DNA from: Motiliproteus sp041586735
Lineage (GTDB): Bacteria > Pseudomonadota > Gammaproteobacteria > Pseudomonadales > Balneatricaceae
DNA: 64,000 bases
Reading direction: 5' to 3'
Assembly: GCA_041586735.1 (NCBI GenBank)
Contig: JBFGZQ010000008.1
Span: forward strand, 1 to 64,000
Below are positions 7,418 to 19,165 of this stretch, piece by piece. The position numbers and the translations under genes are program-made. Each line of letters opens with the position of its first letter. Within the stretch, counting starts at the first letter, position 1. The notes below the pieces were generated by a model. The model saw nothing but the letters and a program-made list of their open reading frames with translations. It ran no database searches and was not told the DNA's origin.

Positions 7418-9343
7418 ATGAGTATATTCGTGAATTTCAAAACCCGTTACGAGGCCTCCCAGCAAGAGGAGATGTCACTGCAGCAGTACCTCGATATCTG
7501 TAAGCAGGACCCGGGTGCCTACGCGAGCGCCTCCGAACGCATACTCCAGGCGATCGGTGAACCGGAGCTGGTCGATACTGGGCGCGATCTGCGCCTAAGC
7601 CGAATTTTTTCCAATAAACTGATCAAACGTTATCCCTCGTTCAGTGAGGACTTCTATGGCATGGAGGAGGCGATCGAACAGATCGTCTCCTACTTCAAAC
7701 ATGCCGCTCAGGGTCTGGAGGAGAAGAAACAGATCCTCTACCTGCTCGGCCCCGTCGGTGGCGGCAAGTCATCGCTGGCAGAGCGCCTCAAAGAGTTGAT
7801 GCAACACATTCCGTTTTACGCCATCAAAGGCTCACCAATCAATGAATCACCGCTAGGGTTGTTCAATCCCGCCGAAGACGGTGCCATTCTAGAAGAGGAG
7901 TACGGCATCCCGCGCCGTTACTTAAGAGGCACGATGTCACCCTGGGCGGTGAAGCGGCTGCAGGAGTTCGGTGGCGATCCCACTCGGTTTAAAGTGGTCA
8001 AACTCTACCCCTCGATTCATAACCAGATCGCCATCTCCAAGACGGAGCCTGGTGATGAAAACAACCAGGATATCTCCGCCCTCGTCGGCAAGGTTGATAT
8101 TCGCATGCTGGAGGAGTTTGCCCAGCATGATCCCGATGCTTACAGCTTCTCCGGTGGCCTATGCAAAGCTAATCAGGGGATCATGGAGTTCGTGGAGATG
8201 TTCAAGGCTCCGATCAAGGTGCTCCACCCATTACTAACCGCCACCCAGGAGGGCAACTATAACAGCACCGAAGGGATGGGCTCGATCCCCTTTGAAGGGA
8301 TCATTCTGGCGCACTCCAACGAGTCCGAGTGGCAAACGTTCAAGAACAGCAAGACCAACGAGGCCTTTATCGACCGAGTCTATATCGTCAAGGTCCCCTA
8401 CTGCACTCGGGTTTCTGAAGAGATTCATATCTACGAAAAACTATTAGAAAACAGCTCATTAAACATGGCACCCTGCGCACCAGATACACTGAAGATGCTG
8501 GCGCAATTTACGGTGCTATCACGGATCATCGTGCCGGAAAACTCTAATGTATTCTCCAAGATGCGGGTCTACGACGGCGAGAACCTCAAGGACACTGACC
8601 CCAAGGCTAAATCGATCCAGGAGTATCACGACAACGCCGGTGTCAACGAGGGGATGGATGGCCTTTCCACCCGATTCGCCTTTAAGATCTTGTCCAAGGT
8701 GTTCAACTTCGACTCCACCGAGGTCGCCGCTAACCCAGTGCACCTACTGTACGTCCTAGAAAAAGAGGTCGCCCAGCAGCAGTTCCCTCAGGAGGTTCAG
8801 GAGCGCTATATCGGTTACATCAAGGAGTTCCTCGCGCCTAAATATATCGAATCTCTGGGCAAAGAGATCCAGACCGCTTATCTCGAGTCCTACTCGGAAT
8901 ATGGCCAGAATATATTCGACCGTTACGTGACCTACGCCGATTTCTGGATTCAGGACCAAGAGTACCGTGATCCTGAAACCGGCGACATACTCAACCGGGA
9001 GGCAATCAACGAAGAGCTGGAGAAAATAGAAAAACCTGCCGGCATCAGCAATCCTAAAGACTTCCGCCATGAGATCGTCAACTTCGTACTTCGTGCCCGA
9101 GCGAGCAACAAGGGCAAAAACCCCAGCTGGCTCAGCTACGAAAAAATGCGTGCGGTGATCGAGAAGAAGATGTTCAGCAACACCGAGGATCTACTACCGG
9201 TGATCTCCTTCAATGCCAAAGCCTCTTCGGATGATCACAACAAGCATGCCGAATTCGTCAAACGGATGATTGAACGCGGCTATACCGAAAAACAGGTACG
9301 GTTGCTCTCCGAGTGGTATATACGCGTGCGTAAGTCACAATAG
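7418..9343 (+). CDS. yeaG: PrkA/YeaG-family AAA-type serine protein kinase
   Basis: Stress-related cytoplasmic protein kinase or AAA+ ATPase of the PrkA family; E. coli YeaG acts with YeaH during nitrogen starvation and stationary phase. Near residues 111-119 a clear Walker A reads GPVGGGKSS, with K117. The AAA module continues through the conserved FEGIILAHSNESEW segment, and a C-terminal PrkA domain follows. The length of 641 residues is normal. The AAGG and GTGAG bases before the ATG support the start. It leads the yeaG-yeaH-lipoprotein-ycgB cluster; yeaH begins 23 bp downstream. Confidence 0.96.
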   Translation: MSIFVNFKTRYEASQQEEMSLQQYLDICKQDPGAYASASERILQAIGEPELVDTGRDLRLSRIFSNKLIKRYPSFSEDFYGMEEAIEQIVSYFKHAAQGLEEKKQILYLLGPVGGGKSSLAERLKELMQHIPFYAIKGSPINESPLGLFNPAEDGAILEEEYGIPRRYLRGTMSPWAVKRLQEFGGDPTRFKVVKLYPSIHNQIAISKTEPGDENNQDISALVGKVDIRMLEEFAQHDPDAYSFSGGLCKANQGIMEFVEMFKAPIKVLHPLLTATQEGNYNSTEGMGSIPFEGIILAHSNESEWQTFKNSKTNEAFIDRVYIVKVPYCTRVSEEIHIYEKLLENSSLNMAPCAPDTLKMLAQFTVLSRIIVPENSNVFSKMRVYDGENLKDTDPKAKSIQEYHDNAGVNEGMDGLSTRFAFKILSKVFNFDSTEVAANPVHLLYVLEKEVAQQQFPQEVQERYIGYIKEFLAPKYIESLGKEIQTAYLESYSEYGQNIFDRYVTYADFWIQDQEYRDPETGDILNREAINEELEKIEKPAGISNPKDFRHEIVNFVLRARASNKGKNPSWLSYEKMRAVIEKKMFSNTEDLLPVISFNAKASSDDHNKHAEFVKRMIERGYTEKQVRLLSEWYIRVRKSQ

Positions 9344-9366
9344 CCTTCAGCGCAATAAGGAGAGGT

Positions 9367-10641
9367 ATGAGCTATATCATCGACCGACGCCTGAACGGCA
9401 AAAACAAAAGTTCGGTAAACCGGCAACGGTTTCTGCGCCGTTACCAAAAACATATCCGCAAGGCGGTGAGCGATTCGGTTAAGCAGCGCTCGATTACCGA
9501 TCTTGATAGTGGTTCAGAGATCAATATCCCCAAAGGAGACATCTCTGAACCGGTGTTTCACCATGGCAGCGGCGGTATCAACACACGGATATTTCCTGGC
9601 AATAAAGAGTTTATCGCTGGCGATCAGCTCGAGCGACCTCAAGGCGGAGGCGCTGGCGGCTCTGGCAGCGGTGCCAGTAACTCAGGAGAAGGCGATGATG
9701 AGTTCAGTTTCCATATCAGTCGCGATGAGTTTCTGGAGTATCTGTTCGAAGACCTCGAACTCCCCAACATGGTCAAGAAGCAGCTCCACGACAGCGGTGA
9801 TTACAAGCTGACCCAAGCCGGCTTCACCAATCAGGGTAATCCTGAGCGGCTCAACATTGTACGTTCATTGCGCAGTGCTCATGCTCGACGCATTGCCCTC
9901 TCAGGAAGCAGTCGACGACTAATCCGCGAGCTGCTCAAAGAGCAGGAGTTACTGTTAAGCGAGCCGCCATCAGCCGTTCGTAATCAGCGTTTAGCTGACA
10001 TTGAGGAGGAGTTATTACTACTTCGGGCCAAGGTCAGCAAGCTACCGTTCTTAGACACCTTTGATTTAAAGTTTAATAATCTGATTCGCACCCCGGTCCC
10101 CAGCTCCAAAGCGGTGATGTTTTGTGTTATGGATGTCTCCGGCTCGATGACCCAGTCGGTCAAAGATGTCGCCAAACGCTTCTTTCTGCTGCTGTACCTG
10201 TTTTTGAAACGCTCCTACAAACAGATCGATGTGGTATTTATTCGCCATCACACCCAGGCCAAGGAGGTGGATGAAGAGGAGTTTTTCTACTCTCGAGAAA
10301 CCGGTGGCACGATAGTATCCAGCGCCATTACCATGACCGCGGATGTGATCGCCGAACGCTACCCACCCTCACAATGGAATATCTACGTTGCCCAGGCATC
10401 AGACGGCGACAACTGGGACGGTGACTCAGACACCTGTCGCGAGCTACTACTCAACAGGATTATGCCGCTGGTTCAATATTTTGCTTACGTCGAGATTACC
10501 ACTGGCGAGCATCAAAACCTGTGGTTCCAGTACGAGAAGGTACGCGCAGCGCATCCTGACTATTTTGCGATGGAAAAGATCGAAGACGCCGCTGATATTT
10601 ATCCGGTATTTCGCCAGCTTTTTGCGCGTCGTGAGGTGTAG
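9367..10641 (+). CDS. yeaH: YeaH/DUF444 protein with von Willebrand A domain
   Basis: Partner of the YeaG kinase in the conserved stress module; its biochemical role is not established. After a basic N-terminus and a Gly/Ser-rich linker (about 95-115), the C-terminal half holds a VWA-like domain. Its metal site D256-x-S258-x-S260 lies in VMDVSGSM, and ASDGDNWDGDS follows. A strong AAGGAG site precedes the ATG. At 424 residues it matches family length. The next gene starts three bases after its stop codon, so the cluster is almost certainly one transcript. Confidence 0.95.
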   Translation: MSYIIDRRLNGKNKSSVNRQRFLRRYQKHIRKAVSDSVKQRSITDLDSGSEINIPKGDISEPVFHHGSGGINTRIFPGNKEFIAGDQLERPQGGGAGGSGSGASNSGEGDDEFSFHISRDEFLEYLFEDLELPNMVKKQLHDSGDYKLTQAGFTNQGNPERLNIVRSLRSAHARRIALSGSSRRLIRELLKEQELLLSEPPSAVRNQRLADIEEELLLLRAKVSKLPFLDTFDLKFNNLIRTPVPSSKAVMFCVMDVSGSMTQSVKDVAKRFFLLLYLFLKRSYKQIDVVFIRHHTQAKEVDEEEFFYSRETGGTIVSSAITMTADVIAERYPPSQWNIYVAQASDGDNWDGDSDTCRELLLNRIMPLVQYFAYVEITTGEHQNLWFQYEKVRAAHPDYFAMEKIEDAADIYPVFRQLFARREV

Positions 10642-10644
10642 ATC

Positions 10645-10923
10645 ATGCATCGGCCGCACGTTCTGCTGTCCTCGGTGCTCAGCCTATTAGCATTGTCCGG
10701 CTGCAACCACAGGCTACAATCGGCACCCAACATAGCGCTGCCGCAGTCCGCCATTCAGTGCCCTGAACCGCGACCGCAGCCCGGCCAACATATCGCCTGT
10801 CCGATGAACTACCTGCCGGTATGTGCAATCCATGTCGATGGCTCTCGAAGTACTCTATCCAATGCCTGTAGCGCCTGTGCCAATCCAGAAATCAGCGCCT
10901 ATATCGACGCCCTGTGCCCCTGA
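10645..10923 (+). CDS. Small Kazal-like lipoprotein
   Basis: A 92-residue predicted lipoprotein. A hydrophobic stretch ends in the lipobox LALSGC, so C20 would be lipidated. The mature part has regularly spaced cysteines in an order resembling a Kazal-type protease-inhibitor fold: CPMNYLPVC, then a DGS turn, SNAC, SAC, and a final Y-x4-LC. Kazal-like modules of this type occur as short lipoproteins in proteobacteria. It is wedged between yeaH (3 bp away) and ycgB (37 bp away), so it should be co-expressed with the stress module. Whether it inhibits a protease is inference. Confidence 0.75.
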   Translation: MHRPHVLLSSVLSLLALSGCNHRLQSAPNIALPQSAIQCPEPRPQPGQHIACPMNYLPVCAIHVDGSRSTLSNACSACANPEISAYIDALCP

Positions 10924-10960
10924 TCCATTCCCCCCACAAAACCTATATTGAGAGGCCGAT

Positions 10961-12478
10961 ATGAAGACTAAACAACCTATATCGACCGGTTCTGAATGGA
11001 CCTTCGAGTTACTACAGCAGTACGATCAGGAGATCGCCAAGTCGGCAAAAAAGTTCGGCCTGGACACCTATCCCAACCAGATTGAGGTCATCTCCTCCGA
11101 GCAGATGATGGACGCCTACGCCTCGGTGGGGATGCCGCTCAATTACAACCATTGGTCGTTCGGCAAACAGTTCCTGAGCACCCAGAAAAGCTACCACCGC
11201 GGACACATGGGGCTGGCCTACGAAATTATTATCAACTCCTCACCCGCCATCGCTTACCTCATGGAAGAGAACACTATTACCATGCAAGCCTTGGTTATCG
11301 CCCACGCCTGCTACGGTCACAACTCGTTTTTCAAAGGCAATTACCTGTTCCGTACCTGGACCAATGCCACCGCCATTATCGACTATCTGTTGTTTGCAAA
11401 GCGCTATATCGCCGAATGTGAAGAGCGCCATGGTATTGAAGAGGTGGAGACCCTGCTCGACTCTTGCCACGCACTGATGAACTACGGTGTCAACCGCTAC
11501 AAGCGCCCCAGCCCTATATCTGCCGAGGAGGAGAAAAAACGTCAACAAACCCGCTCGGATATTCTCCAGCAGCAGGTCAATAAACTCTGGGACACCATAC
11601 CCAAACAAGCGGATCAACAAGATAGCTCCAAAAAACGCTCTCGCTTCCCTAAGGACCCGGAGGAGAACATCCTCTATTTTTTAGAAAAAAATGCCCCGTT
11701 GCTGGAGTCTTGGCAGCGCGAAATCATCCGCATAGTACGCAAGATCGCTCAGTATTTTTACCCGCAAAAACAAACCCAGGTGATGAACGAAGGCTGGGCC
11801 TGCTTCTGGCACTACACCCTGCTGCATGACCTCTACGATCAAGGGCTGGTCAGCGATGGTTTTATGATGGAGTTCCTGCACTCGCACTCCAGCGTGATTT
11901 ACCAACCACCGTTTGACAGCCCGCATTTCAATGGTATCAACCCCTACACCCTGGGCTACAACATGATGCAGGATATTCGCCGCATCTGTGAACACCCGAC
12001 CGCAGAAGATTATCAGTGGTTTCCTGACATTGCCGGTTCAGACTGGCAACGGACCCTCGACGATGCCATGCGCAACTATAAAGATGAAAGCTTTATCCAG
12101 CAGTTCCTGTCACCCAAGCTGATGCGTGACCTGCATCTGTTTAGCATTGTCGATGACGAAAAAAGTAAGCATCTGCGGGTGTCAGCGATCCATAATCAAA
12201 GTGGCTATCAGGAGATTCGCCGTAATCTGGCCGAGCAGTACAACCTCGGCAGTCGCGAACCCAATATCCAGGTGTGGGACGTCAATGTAAGTGGTGATCG
12301 CTCCTTGACCCTACGCCACTTCCAACACAATGGCCGCCCGCTGGGCGATAGCACCAGCGAGATGCTTAAACATCTACACCGGCTATGGCAGTTTGATATT
12401 CACCTAGAATCGGTTAGTAACGATGCCGTCATTAAAACCGAACACTGTCCGCCGCGCCCAGACACCACCGCAGCCTGA
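10961..12478 (+). CDS. ycgB: SpoVR-family protein (YcgB)
   Basis: SpoVR-like protein of 505 residues, the size and type of E. coli YcgB. It commonly travels with yeaG and yeaH. Recognisable features are the YPNQIEVISSEQMMDAY region, NHWSFGKQF, HACYGHNSFFKGN, MNEGWACFWHY, and the conserved C-terminal segment with LGSREPNIQVWDV. The histidine-rich motifs suggest a metal site, but the activity is unknown. A GAGAGG-like site precedes the ATG. It closes the stress cluster begun by yeaG. Confidence 0.95.
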   Translation: MKTKQPISTGSEWTFELLQQYDQEIAKSAKKFGLDTYPNQIEVISSEQMMDAYASVGMPLNYNHWSFGKQFLSTQKSYHRGHMGLAYEIIINSSPAIAYLMEENTITMQALVIAHACYGHNSFFKGNYLFRTWTNATAIIDYLLFAKRYIAECEERHGIEEVETLLDSCHALMNYGVNRYKRPSPISAEEEKKRQQTRSDILQQQVNKLWDTIPKQADQQDSSKKRSRFPKDPEENILYFLEKNAPLLESWQREIIRIVRKIAQYFYPQKQTQVMNEGWACFWHYTLLHDLYDQGLVSDGFMMEFLHSHSSVIYQPPFDSPHFNGINPYTLGYNMMQDIRRICEHPTAEDYQWFPDIAGSDWQRTLDDAMRNYKDESFIQQFLSPKLMRDLHLFSIVDDEKSKHLRVSAIHNQSGYQEIRRNLAEQYNLGSREPNIQVWDVNVSGDRSLTLRHFQHNGRPLGDSTSEMLKHLHRLWQFDIHLESVSNDAVIKTEHCPPRPDTTAA

Positions 12479-12561
12479 ACTCAAATCCGCGGCCAGCGCT
12501 CCAGGCAGGACTCCACAACGGTGGTCATTGTCGGTATCATCGGCTTTTTGGAAGAGTTTAC

Positions 12562-13794
12562 ATGGGCGGATCTGCCTCAGAAGCGCTGCCGATACGCAGC
12601 GCTTTTTCCCTTACACAGCGCTTTGCAGAACTCAATCGGTTACTCACCAAACTTCGCCCCTACTGGCAACTGCGCAGCTTCGAGCGACCCGGGCTATCTT
12701 GGGGTAACCCACCACTGCAGGACTGGCTGGGTCGCTTATCCGATCAACATCGCCACGAGTTAATCAATGATGATGCCCTTCGCGCCGACGCGCTAAGCCC
12801 GTTTATTCCCCAGGCACGGCGTCTCCAGCAACTGTGCGAAATCGCAGCACAATCCCAGCGCACGATTCAAGCACCACCAAACCGCTTCAGTAACCATATC
12901 CCTGGGCGCAAATGGTCACAGATCCAAGCCTTCGATCGGGCCCTGCACAGCGACAAGTTGCCCTTTATCGAGTGGTGCGCCGGCAAAGGCCATCTGGGGC
13001 GGCTACTGGCCTATCACCATCGACAACCCGTACTCAGCCTCGAGCTACAACCGCAACTCTGTCAGCAAGGCCAGCAGCTGGCCGATAAGGACAAGCTACC
13101 CTGTCGTTACCAGGCGATCGATGTGATGTCCGATGCGGCCAGGGTCCTACTGCAGCCGCAGCAACATGTGGTCGCACTGCATGCCTGTGGAAAACTCCAT
13201 ATACAGCTGCTCCAGGCAGGAACGGCTCGGGGCGTCCAGCGTTTCAGTATTTCACCCTGCTGTTATCACCTGATCGATCAACCGCACTATCAGCCACTGA
13301 GTCGCGCCGGCCAAGCCAGCGAACTGCAGTTAAGCCGTTACGACCTGAAACTGGCGGTTCAAGAAACGGTGACTGCGGGTCATCGCGAGCGGCGCCTGGG
13401 ACAACGCGAACTCAGCTGGCGGCTCGGCTTTGATCTGCTGCAGCGCCAAGTACGAGGGATCGATACCTATCTCAACTGTCCGACGGTGCCGCACTCGCGT
13501 CTAGCGGGTAGCTTCAGCGAGTACTGCGCCTGGATGGCCGAGCGCAAACAACTCTGTCTGCCCCAGAGCCTCGATTACCAAAATTTTGAGCGCCAAGGCG
13601 AGCAACGCGTCATCCAGATAGAGCAAATCGAGCTGGTACGAACGCTGTTCAGACGCCCGCTGGAACTCTGGCTGGTACTGGATCGAGCCCTGTTTCTTGA
13701 ACAACAGGGTTATCGAGTACAGCTACAGCAGTTTTGTGAGCGCCAACTAACACCCCGCAACCTGCTGATCCAAGCGCAGAAAGCATCCGCCTAA
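12562..13794 (+). CDS. Putative SAM-dependent methyltransferase (METTL25/GSTCD-like fold)
   Basis: A 410-residue protein with a Rossmann-type methyltransferase core. FIEWCAGKGHLGRLLA is the SAM-binding glycine motif, LSLELQPQLC the acidic end of the next strand, and VALHACG and ISPCCYHL follow. The SPCC-x-H motif and layout resemble the Methyltransf_32 group, which also includes METTL25- and GSTCD-like proteins. The substrate is unknown. A GGAAGAG site before the ATG supports the start. It follows ycgB by 83 bp and may be read from the same transcript. Confidence 0.8.
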   Translation: MGGSASEALPIRSAFSLTQRFAELNRLLTKLRPYWQLRSFERPGLSWGNPPLQDWLGRLSDQHRHELINDDALRADALSPFIPQARRLQQLCEIAAQSQRTIQAPPNRFSNHIPGRKWSQIQAFDRALHSDKLPFIEWCAGKGHLGRLLAYHHRQPVLSLELQPQLCQQGQQLADKDKLPCRYQAIDVMSDAARVLLQPQQHVVALHACGKLHIQLLQAGTARGVQRFSISPCCYHLIDQPHYQPLSRAGQASELQLSRYDLKLAVQETVTAGHRERRLGQRELSWRLGFDLLQRQVRGIDTYLNCPTVPHSRLAGSFSEYCAWMAERKQLCLPQSLDYQNFERQGEQRVIQIEQIELVRTLFRRPLELWLVLDRALFLEQQGYRVQLQQFCERQLTPRNLLIQAQKASA

Positions 13795-13807
13795 AGATGA
13801 TTCTCGG

Positions 13808-14176
13808 TTAACGACGCTGCGGCCCTGGACCCAGGTAGTTATTGACCAGTCGAGCCAGGCCATAACCCAATAGCACCCCCGTGCCATTCGCCAACAGATC
13901 CAACCACTCTGCGTAGCGATTGACATAGGGCTGGATCAGCTCAATCGCGCCACTCCAGCCCACAACAAACAGCCCCAACAACAACAGATAGCGGGGCTTA
14001 CGCAAGCCGGCTGGAAACATCAGCACGGCATAAGCCAGCAGGTGGTGGGTCTTATCGCTACCGGGTGCCTGTGGCAGGTGCTCCACCGGCCACAACGACA
14101 GCGCGGTAATCAGCAGCAGATTGAACAACGTCAGCGCTAGCCAGTGCGTTTGTATAAAGAGCAGCAGTCGAGTCAT
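13808..14176 (-). CDS. VanZ-like small membrane protein
   Basis: About 122 residues with four hydrophobic helices, and the VanZ-family features SDKTHHLLAYAVL near the first loop and ELIQPYVNRYAEWLDLLANGTG toward the C-terminus. The function of the family outside glycopeptide resistance is unknown. I take the ATG at 14176; a longer frame would start with a TTG at 14215, inside the aceF terminator hairpin. It lies downstream of aceF on the same strand but behind that terminator, so it probably has its own promoter. Confidence 0.85.
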   Translation of the reverse strand: MTRLLLFIQTHWLALTLFNLLLITALSLWPVEHLPQAPGSDKTHHLLAYAVLMFPAGLRKPRYLLLLGLFVVGWSGAIELIQPYVNRYAEWLDLLANGTGVLLGYGLARLVNNYLGPGPQRR

Positions 14177-14213
14177 AAGATCTCTAATAATTGGATTGTT
14201 GATACCCGCAAAC

Positions 14214-14249
14214 AAAAACGCCCGCGCTAGCTACAGCACGGGCGTTTTT
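14214..14249 (-). terminator. Rho-independent terminator after aceF
   Basis: An inverted repeat AAAAACGCCCG / CGGGCGTTTTT with a 14-base loop lies 16 bp beyond the aceF stop. On the minus strand it forms a GC-rich stem followed by a T run, and the symmetry would let it work in both directions. Confidence 0.9.
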
Positions 14250-14265
14250 GAGGACTAGCGCGGGC

Positions 14266-16230
<1,965 letters not shown>

Positions 16231-16271
16231 GGTGTTATTCCTCTAGTCATATCGCGTTCAATCCCTGACCG

Positions 16272-18938
16272 TTAAACGGTGGTTGGATTCGGCTTATCAG
16301 GGTTGATATTAAACTTCTTGATCGCCGCGCTGACTTCAGCAGGTTTAATCGTGCCCGCATCGGCCAACGCCTTCAGCGCGGCGACCACGACGTAGTAGCG
16401 ATTCACCTCAAAGAATTCACGCAACTTAGCGCGGGTATCGCTGCGACCAAAGCCATCGGTACCCAGGACTACGTAATGGGCGGGAACAAACTCACGAATC
16501 TGATCGGCGAAAGCCTTCATGTAATCGGTCGACGCGATAACGGGACCTGAACGGCCGGCCAGGCACTCCTCTACATAAGAGATACGTGGTTCAGCTTCCG
16601 GATGCAGCATATTCCAGCGCGAGCAATCTAGCGCTTCGCGCCGCAGCTCGTTGAAACTGGTGGCACTCCAGATATCGGACTCCACGCCATAGTCGGCCCG
16701 CAGAATATCGGCTGCGGCACGTACTTCGCGCAGAATCGTACCACTGCCCAGTAGCTGGACTTTCTTCTTGGCGCTCTTCTTACCCTCTTCCAGCAGATAC
16801 ATCCCCTTAATGATGCCCTCTTCAACACCCACGGGCATCGCTGGCTGAGAGTAGTTCTCGTTCATCACCGTGAGGTAATAGAACAGGTTTTCCTTGTCGA
16901 CGAACATCCGCTGTAAACCGCTGTGTATGATCACGGTCAGCTCGTAACCGTAGGTCGGATCATAAGAGATACAGTTAGGCACCATCGCCGCCAGCAATTG
17001 ACTATGACCATCTTCGTGCTGCAGGCCTTCACCGTTAAGTGTCGTACGCCCCGCAGTTGCTCCGATCAGGAAGCCGCGTGCCTGAATATCACCCGCCGCC
17101 CAGACCAGATCCAGGGTGCGCTGCAGGCCAAACATCGAATAGCAGATATAGAACGGAATCAGGGTACAGTTATGGTTGGAATATGCTGTTGCCGCCGCGA
17201 TCCAGGCTGACATCGAACCGGCTTCGTTGATCCCCTCTTCTAGGATCTGCCCCTGCTTAGATTCCTTGTACCACATCATCTGATCATGATCGTGAGGAGT
17301 GTAGCGCTGCCCCTCAGAGGTGTAGATACCCAGTTGCCGGAACATCCCCTCCATGCCGAAGGTACGGGCTTCGTCAGGAACGATAGGAACGATGCGCGTA
17401 CCGATATTGGCGTCTTTCGCCAGGGTTGACAGAGTACGGACGAAGGACATAGTAGTAGAGAGTTCGCGCTTGCCGCTGTCTTTTAGCTGGCCACCCAGAT
17501 CATCCAGGCTAGGAATAGTCAGCGCTTCGAAATCGCTACGGCGCTGCGGATAGAAACCACCCAGTTTCTGCCGACGTCCCAGCATGTATTTTAATTCAGG
17601 GCTATCGGGCGCAGGACGGTAGTAGGGGGTGGATTTGAGTTGTTCATCGTCCAGCGGAATATTGAAGCGGTCACGAAAATCGACTAAATCGTCCATCGCC
17701 ACTTTCTTCATCGAGTGGCTGGCGTTCTTCGACTGACCCGACTGACCGGTGCCATAGCCTTTAACCGTTTGCGCCAGGATAACCGTCGGCTGGCCCTTAT
17801 GATTGACTGCTTTATGGTACGCGGCATACACCTTGTACGGATCGTGGCCACCACGGTTGAGGTTCATGATGTCCTCGTCGGTCATATCCTTGACCAACTC
17901 CAACAGCTCAGGACTGCTGCCGAAGAAATGTTCGCGGGTATAAGCGCCACCATTAGCCTTACAGTTCTGCAATTCACCATCGCAGACTTCGTTCATCCGC
18001 TTAATCAGCAAGCCCTGGGTGTCTTTTTCGAATAACGGATCCCAATGACGACCCCAGAGGACCTTGATCACGTTCCAGCCGGCACCACGGAACTCACCTT
18101 CCAGTTCCTGGACGATTTTACCGTTGCCGCGAACCGGACCATCCAAGCGTTGCAGGTTACAATTGATCACGAAGATCAAGTTTTCCAGTTTTTCACGGCC
18201 CGCCAGAGCGATGGCACCGAGAGACTCAGGCTCATCACATTCACCATCGCCTAGGAACGCCCAGACTTTACGGTCACCGCGATCTATCATCTCGCGCGCC
18301 GACAGATAACGCATCACATGCGCCTGGTAGATCGCTTGAATAGGGCCTAGGCCCATCGAGACGGTAGGGAACTGCCAAAAATCAGGCATCAACCAAGGAT
18401 GCGGGTAAGAGGAAAGGCCGTTACCGTCGACTTCTCGACGATAGCTATCCATCTGCTCTTCGGTCAGCCGGCCTTCAAGGTAAGCACGGGCGTAGATACC
18501 GGGAGCGATATGGCCCTGAAAAAACACCAGATCGCCTTCTTGATCACCGTCAGGACCACGAAAGAAATTATTAAAACCAATATCGTACAGGGTCGCGGAA
18601 GAGGAAAAACTGGCGATATGGCCACCCAGCCCCTCATCATTGTCGTTGGCTCGCATCACCATCGCCATCGCATTCCAGCGAATCAATGAACGAATCCGAC
18701 GCTCCATGAACAGATCGCCCGGCAACAAGGGTTCATCTTTAGGAGCAATACTGTTGCAATACGGGGTCGTAATCGCGGTCTCGGTCTCGGCGCCTAGCGC
18801 CCGTGCCTTCTCACCTAACTTCGCCAGTATATATTGTGCTCGAGCAGAGCCCTCGCTATTGGCAACAGACTCAAGGGCATCCAGCCACTCCTGAGTTTCA
18901 ATAGGATCGATATCGTCGATATTGTCGTTTTGCACCAT
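16272..18938 (-). CDS. aceE: Pyruvate dehydrogenase E1 component, homodimeric type
   Basis: Decarboxylates pyruvate with thiamine diphosphate and acetylates the lipoyl groups of AceF. The thiamine diphosphate motif reads GDGECDEPES and ends around FVINCNLQRLDGPV. Other family segments are YPHPWLMPDFWQFPTVSMGLGP near the active site, GYGTGQSGQSKNASH, GEGLQHEDGHSQLLA and VLGTDGFGRSDTR. At about 888 residues it has the size of the E. coli enzyme. I prefer the ATG at 18938, with GGAG seven bases upstream, over the ATG at 18950. It lies between pdhR and aceF on the same strand, as in E. coli. Confidence 0.97.
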   Translation of the reverse strand: MVQNDNIDDIDPIETQEWLDALESVANSEGSARAQYILAKLGEKARALGAETETAITTPYCNSIAPKDEPLLPGDLFMERRIRSLIRWNAMAMVMRANDNDEGLGGHIASFSSSATLYDIGFNNFFRGPDGDQEGDLVFFQGHIAPGIYARAYLEGRLTEEQMDSYRREVDGNGLSSYPHPWLMPDFWQFPTVSMGLGPIQAIYQAHVMRYLSAREMIDRGDRKVWAFLGDGECDEPESLGAIALAGREKLENLIFVINCNLQRLDGPVRGNGKIVQELEGEFRGAGWNVIKVLWGRHWDPLFEKDTQGLLIKRMNEVCDGELQNCKANGGAYTREHFFGSSPELLELVKDMTDEDIMNLNRGGHDPYKVYAAYHKAVNHKGQPTVILAQTVKGYGTGQSGQSKNASHSMKKVAMDDLVDFRDRFNIPLDDEQLKSTPYYRPAPDSPELKYMLGRRQKLGGFYPQRRSDFEALTIPSLDDLGGQLKDSGKRELSTTMSFVRTLSTLAKDANIGTRIVPIVPDEARTFGMEGMFRQLGIYTSEGQRYTPHDHDQMMWYKESKQGQILEEGINEAGSMSAWIAAATAYSNHNCTLIPFYICYSMFGLQRTLDLVWAAGDIQARGFLIGATAGRTTLNGEGLQHEDGHSQLLAAMVPNCISYDPTYGYELTVIIHSGLQRMFVDKENLFYYLTVMNENYSQPAMPVGVEEGIIKGMYLLEEGKKSAKKKVQLLGSGTILREVRAAADILRADYGVESDIWSATSFNELRREALDCSRWNMLHPEAEPRISYVEECLAGRSGPVIASTDYMKAFADQIREFVPAHYVVLGTDGFGRSDTRAKLREFFEVNRYYVVVAALKALADAGTIKPAEVSAAIKKFNINPDKPNPTTV

Positions 18939-19052
18939 CGTGAGCTCCATAAAGCGCTTTCTGTTTACACTTAACGAACAACTGAGTCGTCAAGCCTAGA
19001 TAAAACCTCTGCTGCAATCACGCCGCAGCGCAGCATATATACAACCAACCGA

Positions 19053-19159
19053 TTTTTATCTACCGATAAAAAAGTGTAGCGATACTACAAAAATAGCGTG
19101 TCAGTGTCTATAAAATAGCCATAAAACCCGTATAAAAACACAAAAGGTAGTAAAACTAC
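19053..19159 (-). promoter_or_regulatory. aceE upstream region with repeated inverted motifs
   Basis: The 227 bp between pdhR and aceE hold two copies of the inverted motif GTAG-N5-CTAC, at 19076-19088 and 19147-19159, 71 bp apart. A perfect AT-rich inverted repeat TTTTTATC-TACC-GATAAAAA lies at 19053-19072. No PdhR-type TTGGT/ACCAA box was found here. These could be sites for a second regulator of an aceE promoter, or a weak terminator after pdhR; the role is not settled. Confidence 0.4.
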
Positions 19160-19165
19160 ATATTA

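Noticed and set aside
19053..19072. AT-rich inverted repeat as a firm pdhR terminator
   Set aside because: The stem is AT-only apart from one pair at the loop, so it would be weak; pdhR-aceE read-through is common in related operons.
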